DNA of 64,000 nucleotides, from assembly GCA_026545765.1 (NCBI GenBank), contig CM048842.1:47067431-47131430 (forward strand), read 5' to 3'. This DNA comes from Plantago major. Lineage: Eukaryota; Streptophyta; Magnoliopsida; Lamiales; Plantaginaceae. Shown here one piece after another: positions 10,709-19,559 of the stretch. Positions within the stretch are counted from its first letter, which is position 1, and each line of letters opens with the position of its first letter. The translations under genes and the position numbers were made by a program. Under the pieces are notes generated by a model. The model saw only the letters and a program-made list of their open reading frames with translations, was not told the origin of the DNA and did no database searches.

Positions 10709-11468
10709 ATGGCTTCATCTGCTCCGTCATTGACTTCATCTACTATTCATGTTCATAATCTGACGTAGGATTCAACCTCTCCATATTTCATTCATCCTGC
10801 CGATGTGAGTGTCAAGCTCGGTGGTGGATATCTTAAATGGTGATAATTACAAGACCTAGAGTAAAGCTGTTTTTATGTCTCTCAAAGTGAAGAAGAAGCT
10901 TGGTTTCATCAATGGCAGTCTTTCCGTTCTGATCACATTAGTGAGCGATTCTCTATATATGATGCTTGGCAATCGGCTGATTCGCTTGTTCATTTATGGT
11001 TGGTGATGTCAGTTGTTCCTGAATTGCGTTAGAGTTTGTTGTATCTTACAAACTGCGCAGGAGGTTAGGGATGAGCTAAAGCCTAGGTATGCTCGCAGTG
11101 ATGGTCCACGCATTTATCATTTGGAGAAAACATTAAGTTCTTTGTGTCAAGGTTACTTGATCGATTACTAATTTCTATAATGTTTTCAAGTATTTGGGGG
11201 ATGAGTATGTTAGTCTTAAGACTTTGCCTCAATGTTCTTGTGGGGCTATGAAAGCCTGCAAGTGTGACGTATCCAAGCTTCTGGTAACCTCTCAACAATC
11301 TGATTGTTCGATGAAATTCTTCATTGGTTTAAATGAGTCATATGCTCATATTCGTGATGGATTGTTAAATTCTCCTTGCCAAATTTGTCTCTTGTTCATT
11401 GTTTATTGCTGCAAGAGGAAGGACAACGTGTTTTACAGCCTAATATCTCAGATTACATGGCCATGTTA
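10709..11468 (+). pseudogene. Copia gag remnant (UBN2-type)
   Basis: Begins at an ATG (MASSAPSLTSSTIHVHNLT) about 90 bp after the primer binding site, the usual position for copia gag. Recognisable parts include SPYFIHPAD, KKKLGFINGSL, YDAWQSAD, RSDGPRIYHLEK, LSSLCQG, EYVSLKTLPQCSCGAMKACKC and MKFFIGLNESYAHIRDGLL, the characteristic gag core. In-frame stops (after HVHNLT and after GGGYLKW) and shifts show it is dead. Protease, integrase and reverse transcriptase are missing, as is the 3' LTR, so the element is truncated to LTR plus gag. Confidence 0.85.
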
Positions 11469-11908
11469 GCTAGCTAGCTTTTCCTATTAAGCAATTTCGT
11501 ATGCGAATTTACATTATTATCCGTCTTTTTGGCATATACGTAGTTTGACTATTATACGTTTGTTTGTTGAATGTGGGACTGATCGTGTTTCTTTTCAGAA
11601 AACAAGGAGTGCCATTATCGTATCGTTTTCACGAACGGACACATTGAATATTATCAACTTCTTCTGCTTACCATTAGTAAACTGGCAATAAGCACATAGC
11701 GTATCTTGTATAATTTGACTTTGATTTTGCTTGCTCTAAGCTATTTTCAGTTAATTTAATCAGCTTTTGAAACAATCAAGGTCCACCAATCATTCTACAT
11801 CACAAGTTTTTGACTCTGCAAAGTTTATAAGATTCATTAACAACTAGATTGGGGCCTGCTTAGAGCTTTATCAAAATCAAACCAGCCAAGCTGTTTAAAT
11901 TTGCAGTT
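11469..11908. other. Intergenic sequence, nothing recognised
   Basis: No coding motif; AT-rich spacer between the copia remnant and the GUB_WAK remnant. Confidence 0.5.
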
Positions 11909-12450
11909 ATGAAAGGAATCATCATCTTCTTGTTTCTTTTTCTTTCATACAGTAATCTCTTGACTAAAATGAATATTACGTATCAATCTTGCTTAAACAA
12001 CCAACTCCCGATACGCTTCCCATTTCGTATACCAACCGAACAACCACAAAATTGCGGGTATCCTAGCTTTGACCTCGGTTGCACAGACATGTACTCACTC
12101 TTCCTCATTCTGGACATTTTTTCGTTGCCGTTCAAGAAGTCATACTCCACGATCCAAACAACTGCCTCCCTCGACTTTTCTGTTTCAGTGATCCTATCAA
12201 AGGTATGAAGAGAATATAATGAGTAAGTTAACTTGAGTATGAGGTTTGTTGTGTATAGAAACAGTCTGATTGTTACTTAAAAGTGATTATGTTCTTGTCC
12301 ACAGGTGCTTCCAGAAGTCTAACAATCGTCAAAGTAATTGCTCTTTCCATAGTGATGGTAGTGTTGCCGAACCTCATCACCCTAAGGTTGACATCAAGAT
12401 CCCCAAAAGTTTACTTATTTGAGGAGTATATCACCACGAAAGTATTTTAC
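11909..12450 (+). pseudogene. GUB_WAK-type extracellular domain remnant (ATL/WAK-like protein)
   Basis: The frame from 11909 opens with a hydrophobic signal-peptide-like stretch, then SCLNNQLPIRFPFRI and EQPQNCGYPSFDLGCTD, the Cys pattern of the galacturonan-binding wall-associated receptor kinase domain found in plant RING-H2 ATL-like and WAK-like proteins. A frameshift near 12120 moves the continuation (EVILHDPNNCLPRLFCF) into the next frame. A second possible exon starts after a cag at 12301-12303 (SVAEPHHPKVDIKIP). No transmembrane, RING or kinase part is present, so the copy is truncated. The 12340-12570 part recurs inverted at about 50896-51130. Family assignment is good for the first exon; linking the second exon to it is inference. 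Confidence 0.7.
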
Positions 12451-12612
12451 AATATTTACTTTGCTTTTCTTTTCAAGCTGTTTGATGTATTAAAACTAAT
12501 TAATCATCTTTAATACTACTCATTGTTTGGATTGTATATTATTTAACATATTAAATAAAAATAAAGCATGTCGTGGCGTTGGGACTAGTATCTACGTAAC
12601 AATTCCATAATT

Positions 12613-12629
12613 CAACAACAACGATGATG

Positions 12630-12667
<38 letters not shown>
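12613..12667. repeat. Microsatellite (CAA)n then (TAA)n
   Basis: CAACAACAACG is followed by GATGATGA and about twelve TAA units (12630-12667). The homologous site in the inverted duplicate (48791-48827) has a short TTA run but an expanded TTG run. Confidence 0.95.
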
Positions 12668-12772
12668 CCATCAGATTGCATACACCTTGCAGCGGACTAC
12701 TACATTCTTGGAGCACAGTGCATCATCTCATAAGACTTTTAAGGGAATTATTACAAACATTTTCTTTGTTTC

Positions 12773-13945
12773 TTAGCATGCGAAGAAGGAGGTGATAGAA
12801 CCACACCAAAGTTGACCTTCGGAAGTTACTGTAGATATCTTAACATCATTTTTATTCAATACCAAATGTTCTTTATCTGCAGTCATTGAAACCTTAAACT
12901 TCATGAACTTGAGCTCCATTGTAGCTTCACATTGTGGATTCTCCGGCACCATGCCAAGTACACAAAAGTAATCATCTCCCAAATCAACAAACAGACCACC
13001 ACTACGCATCCAATATTCTGAAGCGTCTTCAAACAAGATTTGTCTCGACGATAATTTCCCATTATCTTCAATCTTATATGCAGCCAGGACAGAACATAAT
13101 TCCATCCACTCTATGCAAACCAAGAATTTCTGATGGATCACCAACCCATTCCCAATAAACTTAAATGGCGAACCTAGAAAAAACTTAACCTCTCCATGTT
13201 CATCTACAACATTTACTCGATCTGTGTTGAACAGTTCGCAAGGTGCCCATTTTTTGGTCTTCGTGTCAAAGGCACATGAATAATTAGGAGTTGAAATACA
13301 CAACTTGTCGCCAACGACAACGTAACTGTGGCAATAACTGGGATATCGGTATAAATCGGCAACGAAAGGAGGGGATGGAAGAACTGTCCATTCATCATCG
13401 GCAGGATTATACGCCTGGAACATAACGGCTTCCATGTCTTCCTTTGAGTATACTGTGTGGAAGAATGAAGATAGTACATAGATAGATGAACCTATCTCCA
13501 CTACAATGGGATCCATCTGCAACATTCTCGATGGCATAACCCTGGGCCTTCTTTGTTCTTTAAGGTCTAATTCATATCGGCCACGGTCGGGGTTATATTC
13601 AATACTCATGGCATATTTAAGCATTAGAGTAGATACTGGTTCTGTTTCTGTATATCCTCCTACAACAAAGAGAGTGTCATCCTTTGTGCGAAGGAAGCTG
13701 AAACCAGTAAGCTCATCATACCACGACCTCACCTTTTGAAGCAAGACGTGAGCCTCATGTTCATTCTTGCCAAACAAGTCCAACAATGGGACAAACATAA
13801 GAGTGTATTCTCGGAGAGTGCCATCCGTGGGCGTTGCTACGTAAAAACAGAGATACTTGAAGGATTCTTCGGGGCCTTGAGCTGACTTGAGGGTTAACCT
13901 GGGCCTCTTTGGTGATGATATAGGAGGTAATAGTTCCTTGTCCAT
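12773..13945 (-). CDS. Kelch/galactose-oxidase-like beta-propeller protein (390 aa)
   Basis: A long uninterrupted frame. The chosen start (13945, MDKELLPPISSPKRPRLTL) lies ten bases after a splice acceptor (ctcag) and is shared with the paralogue at 47501, whereas an in-frame ATG at 14089 falls inside the 5' UTR intron. The protein shows repeated kelch-like blades: DDTLFVVGGYTETEP, MDPIVVEIGSSIYVLSS, QAYNPADDEWTVLPSPPF, SYVVVGDKLCISTP followed by FDTKTKKWAPCELF, and DYFCVLGMVPENPQC. No F-box, signal peptide or membrane segment is seen, so a cytosolic or nuclear protein is likely; its substrate or partner is unknown. The terminal stop follows ITSFFAC. An inverted copy at 47501-48674 carries a 2-bp deletion, making this the functional member of the pair. 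The beta-propeller call is confident; the function is not. Confidence 0.85.
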   Translation of the reverse strand: MDKELLPPISSPKRPRLTLKSAQGPEESFKYLCFYVATPTDGTLREYTLMFVPLLDLFGKNEHEAHVLLQKVRSWYDELTGFSFLRTKDDTLFVVGGYTETEPVSTLMLKYAMSIEYNPDRGRYELDLKEQRRPRVMPSRMLQMDPIVVEIGSSIYVLSSFFHTVYSKEDMEAVMFQAYNPADDEWTVLPSPPFVADLYRYPSYCHSYVVVGDKLCISTPNYSCAFDTKTKKWAPCELFNTDRVNVVDEHGEVKFFLGSPFKFIGNGLVIHQKFLVCIEWMELCSVLAAYKIEDNGKLSSRQILFEDASEYWMRSGGLFVDLGDDYFCVLGMVPENPQCEATMELKFMKFKVSMTADKEHLVLNKNDVKISTVTSEGQLWCGSITSFFAC

Positions 13946-13955
13946 ATTAACCAAC

Positions 13956-14345
13956 CTGAGATAGATAGAAGCAGAGAAGAAGAAAGATTGATTAATTAAG
14001 AAGAAGAGAAGAATGAAAGAGCTGCTACATACAGTATGAGCACCAAATTTTGGTGATGATATAGGAGGTAATAGTACGAATCGTTTCATAAATTAAGCAC
14101 TGGCGAATTAGGGATCGCTATAGTTACAATAATAAAATCACAAGAATTAATTAAGATTTCTTTTCTAATTTCTGATTCAATTCAATAATAAAATATTGAT
14201 TGATGACTGACCTGATGATATGACGACAACAAGGAGAAGAAGATCGATTAGTATGAGCACCAAAATTTGTAGCAGAAGTGGAGAAGAATGAAATACTGGT
14301 CTGAATTAGGGTTTGATAACTTCTCTTGATATATATACTATATTA
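13956..14345 (-). promoter_or_regulatory. 5' UTR intron and TATA region of the kelch-like gene
   Basis: On the minus strand a TATATATA box (about 14330-14338) is followed by a leader containing CAAACCCTAATTCAGACC, a donor (CAG/GTCAGT at 14211), and an acceptor (CTCAG, 13956-13960) ten bases before the start codon: a 256-bp 5' UTR intron. The intron contains a 27-bp copy (14048-14074) of the first codons (13908-13934), which creates the spurious upstream ATG at 14089. The paralogue has an equivalent intron at 47097-47490. Confidence 0.6.
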
Positions 14346-14349
14346 GACT

Positions 14350-15119
14350 TATTGATTAGCAAACGAATGAATTCATGAGTGGATATTGAAATCATAATAC
14401 ACCAAGACTTGATCCGAGAATGGCCCGCAAACATATACTACAATGAGAGAATGGGCAAACAAATGGTAGTACCTTAGTCACATGGAGCGAGGCGGAAGTG
14501 AAAGTGGAGGCGAGGGGAAGCGAAAATTAAACCCAAAATAATTGGGGCGAGGCGTCCATGGGCGTTAATATAGTATACATTTTTCGAGAAATATACATGT
14601 ACATATTTAACAAAATTTATTACAAGTGTATGAGATATATAGTAGATATAAGGATAGAATTAAAGAAAATTTAGTACATTACAAAAGATGGGTGACACTT
14701 AGCACTACATTGCAAATCTGTTCAGGTGACATTAATGTAGGATTCTTAAAACTTCACTATGTAGCATTCTTTCATAGTTTCGACCGTCCATGCAATTTTA
14801 AATAAGAAATATTAAGTATATTATGTTGAAATCATTTTAATAATCTTTTATAAAAATGATACCCTAAAATTGACATTTTATTTTTAAAATTCTTGACGAT
14901 GAACTAAGAAAACTTAATTAGAGAACTAAGAAAACTTAAGTCGAGAATTAGTGAAGCTCCCAAGCTCGGAACGTGGATTCGCGCTCGGAACGTGAAAAAA
15001 GCTCCGGAGATGAAGAATTATGTTTCTAAGGGTAGTACTAGTGCACTACTATACTATTTACGGATTAAAATGAAAAAAAAATGGACGAGCAAATAGTTGT
15101 CGATTAAGATGAAAGCATA
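14350..15119. other. Intergenic sequence, nothing recognised
   Basis: AT-rich spacer with a short GAGGCG-rich stretch around 14490-14560. No coding motif, RNA gene or terminal repeat was recognised. Confidence 0.5.
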
Positions 15120-15667
15120 AATTGCATTTCTAACCTTGTGCATTATGCATTTCGAAAGCACAAGGGGCTAAACCTCACCAAATTCATGAAATTTTATGGA
15201 ATTAGTTAGTGTTTTAGCCAATATATATTTCAATGTTATTTTTTGTATGTTGATTATATATATAGTTTTTATTAAATCTCATATAACTTTAGCTACAATA
15301 ATCCGAAAAATATTTTGAACATATATTTGAATTACATGTGAGGCAATTAATAGACACCAATCTTGAATACTATTACACTAGATTTATTCAGTCCTACGTT
15401 GAATTTTGTAGAATTAGTTTTATTTTAGACAGTATATATTTCATTGTTATTTTTTGTGTGTTGACTGTATATATAGTTTTTATTAAATCTCACATAACTT
15501 TATCTACAAAAATCCGAAAAATATTTTGAACATATATTTGAATTCGCCATGACAAGACGGATCCATAGACACCAATCTTGAATACTATTACACCGGATTC
15601 ATTCAGTCCTACGTGTAATTTTGTAGGATTAGTTGTATCTTTGCCAGTATATATTTCATTGTTATTT
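15120..15667. repeat. AT-rich tandem array, first part
   Basis: Copies of a roughly 200-250 bp unit: ATTCATTCAGTCCTACGTGG, AATTTTGTAGAATTAG, a TATATTTCATTGTTATTTTT block, TTGACTGTATATATAG, TTTTTATTAAATCTCATATA, ATATTTTGAACATATATTTG, and ACACCAATCTTGAATACTA. Copies begin near 15150, 15385 and 15600; the third is cut by the MULE at 15668. The family continues at 17140-17523, 31856-32530 and 52132-52760. Confidence 0.85.
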
Positions 15668-15799
15668 CAGATTTTCTACCGTCAGTCAAGATGTCGCCCT
15701 GATCACTATTGTCAGTCAATGTGTTGACATTTGACACGTGTTCATTGCTCTGTATTCCCCTAAACCGTTGCTCTGTGTCGCCCTCAACCGTTGCTCTGT

Positions 15800-16640
15800 A
15801 TTTTTTTTTTGAATGAATCGAGCTTGTATTAAAAAAGAAAAGAAAAGAAGAACAACGAAAAAAGTCAGGTAGACTCTCAAGCTGATCCCACATGCGGGCA
15901 GTCAAGAGAGAAACCAAAGTGAAAGAAAAGTAAATAAAACTTCACAATAACCCGTTGGCGAGAAATGCCACAGTTTGCCCATGAGCCTCGTTAAAACCCT
16001 ACCATAGAAAAACCCAGTGGGAAAAAACCTATGGCAGGGAAAAAGAGTGCCTAAGCGTTAATGTTGCGTAAACCTGTAAAAAGGCCGACAAGACATATCT
16101 CTAAAAATATGAGAACGAATGCAATCCGGTGATGAGGACCAAAACCCGTCGATATTTTGATTAGATAGAGCATCTGCAACAGCATTCCCCTCACGGAAAA
16201 TATCACGAGACGAAAATCCATGTCCTCCAACGGAGAAAGAACCAATGACCGTGATTTCGATATCTCGAAGGATAGTTCTCGCTACGAATTGGAGAAGTTA
16301 CGCCACGTGGGTTGAATCCGTTTCAACGAAAGCATCCTCGACCTTTAGCATGAGCAATTTCGATACCATCCAGTGAACAAAGCCCTGCAATTCTGAAAAA
16401 TGCGGTTGGTAGAATCACTGGAGCTCCTTTTGAGCGCCATCCGTGTTGCATTCGTCGACACTGGTAGGGAGGTTGCGATGAACCTCTATAATCTGCGGAG
16501 ACTTGAGGACAACCACGGATCTAAAGAGTGCAAAATCTGCAAATCTATCTGAGAATTAAACATAGTGCCTAGAGGAAGTGAATTGGCCTCCCCAACAAGA
16601 CCCCAAATAGTAGTCAAGATCGAACGGCGGGAGAAACCAT
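15800..16640 (-). pseudogene. LINE RNase H and 3' end remnant inside the MULE
   Basis: On the minus strand a plant LINE-type RNase H core is readable: NTDGA, a helix region with VETDSTHVA, and FREGNAVADALSNQNIDG, with the usual acidic and His-region pattern. It is followed by a LINE-like 3' UTR (GGTTTTAACGAGGCTC) and a poly(A) tail seen as T-run 15800-15809. The sequence is 5'-truncated and contains stops. Short repeats of GTTGCTCTGTAT lie beside the tail (about 15740-15800). It may have inserted into the MULE or been captured by it. Confidence 0.75.
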
Positions 16641-16689
16641 TAACTTCTCCAAAAAAATTTTACTTATTAATATTTTAACCCTCCTTCCC

Positions 16690-16853
16690 CACCACCCATC
16701 TTCTTCCCCACCATTAACACCGCACACCGCCACCAAAACCACTGTCGGAACTTCCATGGCGGAAGTTTCGAGCTTCCGCTGTGGATTCCGACGAGTTGTG
16801 GTGGTGGGTGGTGGCGGTGTGGTGGCTGATGGTGGTGGAGAAGAAGATAGGTG
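16690..16853. repeat. Long hairpin inside the MULE
   Basis: Left arm 16693-16764 (CACCCATCTTCTTCCCC, then CACCGCCACC, GTCGGAA and GGCGGAAG) pairs imperfectly with right arm 16772-16853 (CTTCCGC, ATTCCGAC, GGTGGCGGTG, GGAGAAGAAGATAGGTG), around a loop of about 7 nt. A transcript would fold into a stem of roughly 75-80 bp. Confidence 0.75.
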
Positions 16854-17139
16854 ATTTAATTTTGATTATTGGTTTTGATTTAATTTTGATTTTGATTTTT
16901 TAATAGAGGTAATTTTTTAATATTAATATATTTTTTTAATATATTTAAAAATTTTAAAGTGATGTATGCGGTTAGAGCAACACGTAGCGCACCTTATGCG
17001 ACGACAGCGACACCCATGGCAACACTTAGTTGAAAAAGGTATGATTATTCGATCTCCATAGTTAAAATATTAATCGAATGGATCAACGTAGGTGACTGAC
17101 GTTAAACAGGACGACACATGACTGATGACTGAAGACCCC

Positions 17140-17523
17140 TTGTTATTTTTTGTGTGTTGACTGTATATATAGTTTTTATTAAATCTCATATAACTTTATC
17201 TACAAAAATTCAAAAAATATTTTGAACATATATTTGAATTCACCACGACAAAACGAATCCATGAGCGATTAGACACCAACCTTGAATACTAATTAATTAA
17301 ATAAATCATTTTATTCATTAAAGTAAAATATAAATTTATTAAATAAGAAAAAATGAAATAATAAAATTTTAAAAATAGAGCATTTATTAAATTAATTCAA
17401 TCCTCGTAGAATTTTGTGAAATTAATTACATTTTCAACGATATATCTTTCCTGTTTGTTTTAGGTGGAATTTTGTGAAATTAGTTGTATTTTAGCGATAT
17501 ATATTTGAATGTTATTTTTGGTA
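17140..17523. repeat. AT-rich tandem array, middle part
   Basis: Continuation of the array after the MULE: TTGACTGTATATATAG, CATATATTTGAATTCACC, ACACCAACCTTGAATACTA, then a lower-similarity part with ATTTTGTGAAATTA words. It is cut at about 17523 by the Gypsy LTR and resumes at 31856. Confidence 0.8.
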
Positions 17524-18452
17524 TGTTATTTGAGGTGAAACTCTGACTACTTAGTTTTATTTAAGTTCTCTAGTAGGTGCTAAGGTAAGAAGCTCCTTGG
17601 GCGAGGTCGATGCATAAGAACCGACCGGCTACTTGATAAGGACACGCACACTTGAGTTAGGGGGGGGTTAGTATCCGGTTTGCTAAGTGTCAAACCGGAC
17701 TGAGACTTTACTCGAGAGTGATTGAAGGTCTACTCTGTATAATACTTGGGATAGTGAAGTGACTTGTAAGATGACTTGTTTCTAGTTCCTTACTTGTTGG
17801 GATGTGTGCCTTATTTATAGGCTATCATCAAAATGGAAGGCCTTGCTAGGATTGCATGAGTGTAAGGCTACGATTGAGCCACCAATGCTAATATGAGGCC
17901 CATAGCCTAATAATGAAGCTTTAGCCCATGCCATCTTGGGCTTTTAAGGTAACCTTTGGTCATTATTGGGAGAGTTCTTGAGAATGTGACTAGTTCCTTG
18001 AGTTCCCGGTTGGAGAGATGGGTCGGACGGGTCGGACCATATTTGGTGTCGGTGAGGAAGTTCTCTGCTGTCCAACTCTTAGATTAGACTTCTAGGTTCG
18101 GACATCTCACTCTTTGCGCCCATTTGCTTGGTTGTTTTATGAGATGGTCATCTTTGGATCCGAGTTGGAATCCGGATCGAGTCCTTAGGTCGGAGAGTGT
18201 CTTGACTTAGCACTATACTCCTTTCCCAGTGAGGCTCGGACCAAGGTGGGTCGGACCCAAGGATCCGGGTCGGGCCTGGTAGGTCCCAGATCCTTTGTTC
18301 CTTCCTGTCAAGGTGGGTCAGACCATGGTTGGTCTGCCCGGATCGGACCGTTGGCTCGGACCCAAGGTGTCTCGGATCCATTGGATGACTTAGGATGCCT
18401 TAGGATTCGTTCTAGGTCCTTTATGTGGATTGGACATATTTCCGTATCAACA
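17524..18452 (-). repeat. Gypsy 3' LTR (left copy, 929 bp)
   Basis: It starts TGTTATTTGAGGTG (a degenerate TGTTGAGGGTG) and ends TATCAACA. It shares long near-identical tracts with 30809-31855, including GTGCTAAGGTAAGAAGCTCC and GCTATCATCAAAATGGAAGG. It contains repeated TCGGACC words and an 8-G run at 17660-17667. Confidence 0.93.
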
Positions 18453-18470
18453 TATGTCCCCCTAGTTTCC
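18453..18470 (-). promoter_or_regulatory. Polypurine tract of the Gypsy element
   Basis: On the minus strand GGAAACTAGGGGGACATA lies directly before the TG of the 3' LTR, the expected site for plus-strand priming. Confidence 0.7.
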
Positions 18471-19093
18471 AAGTATCTTAGTAGAAGATAGTTGTGGAAC
18501 TAATTGTTTGGGAAGCTGTTTTGAGGAAAAAATCCGTTCTTCAGTCCAATCCGTTTTGATTTCGTTGAAAAAAAAGTACTCCGTACTTCGTGTGGCCATT
18601 GACTTAGTCTCTCTCTCCCCCCCCCCCCGTTTTATTTTTATAAAACATCGTCGCCATCCGAGGAATTTGGGTCGAAGAAAGCGAAGTGAAGAAAAAGAAA
18701 AAGGGTATTATAATGGAGACTAAGTTTAGGCTCGAACATCGTAGTGTGGCTTTGATGAGCTACGGTGGTGGATCGTAGGTGCGTGTCCGTCCGAACCAAC
18801 CTCTGTTGGTGGGAAGGTCGAAGGATAATCGCTCAGTATCTGAGGTTCCTTGCGTGGAAAAGTTATCTTTGGTGATAAGCCGCTAGGCGTCCGAGAAGAT
18901 GATGCTCCGGAACTCCCGTGTTGTCTACCGCCCGAGAGAGGGAGAGTTGTTGTATTCATCGATCCAAGAGGTAAGTTTGTTGTACCAATTCGTCATTTCA
19001 CTTGGTATAATTGTACTATGCCGTTGGATGATTTTTGATCTACGATTGAGATTTAATCCCGTAAAATCATGACGGTTGGAGTTCCCAATATGG
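18471..19093. other. Gypsy internal region between PPT and antisense gene promoter
   Basis: Contains a 13-C run (18617-18629) and several short open frames without recognisable motifs. It may hold the upstream region of the antisense gene. Confidence 0.4.
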
Positions 19094-19111
19094 CCCTCTA
19101 TAAATAGAGGG
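19094..19111 (+). promoter_or_regulatory. TATA box of the antisense gene, within an 18-bp near-palindrome
   Basis: CCCTCTATAAATAGAGGG has TATAAATA at 19099-19106 and is palindromic apart from its two central bases. It precedes the antisense coding region by about 500 bp and is followed by a GAGAGAGA-containing leader. Confidence 0.6.
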
Positions 19112-19559
19112 TTGGCGATTCATTTCTCACCGTTTAGAGAGAGAATTTTTGCGTTCTAAGTATATCCGAAGCAACTACTAGCAATCCGAAGCGAGCAACG
19201 AGCGGTTCGAAGCGCGTGATCCTGTGCAAAGTCAAGTCACTTCTATCTAATCATCCGAGTCCAAGTAAGTTTACTTGTCTCGTCTTATGATTAAATTATC
19301 TCTGTTGTCTTTCATCTTCAAGTTGCTCGGATGCATGCTTATGATGTGTAGTATATGTTGATGATCAATACATACTTGATGTTGACTAACCCCGAATAAG
19401 CGTAGTACTGACTCCGAACTAACCCGTCGAGTAAAGCCTGGTTTTGGCCTTGAGCTATTCACTTTTAATATACATAAGCGACCTCTCGGTTGCCGTCTTA
19501 AAGCTACGAAATTGCTTTCTCCTTTCCCTAGGATGTCCGAGTGATAGCCAAAATCGATC

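Larger units (their letters stand above)
15668..17139. mobile_element. Non-autonomous Mutator-like element with 9-bp target duplication
   Basis: The AT-rich unit is interrupted exactly here: TTGTTATTT occurs at 15659-15667 and again at 17140-17148, and joining the flanks restores the repeat. A 9-bp duplication is the Mutator hallmark. The ends form imperfect terminal inverted repeats: the left has CCGTCAGTCA, TGTCGCCCTG and TGTCAGTCA; the reverse complement of the right has TCATCAGTCA, TGTCGTCCTG and CGTCAGTCA. There is no transposase. The 1472-bp body holds a LINE-derived RNase H fragment (minus) and a strong hairpin. Movement would depend on a transposase supplied elsewhere. Confidence 0.85.
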
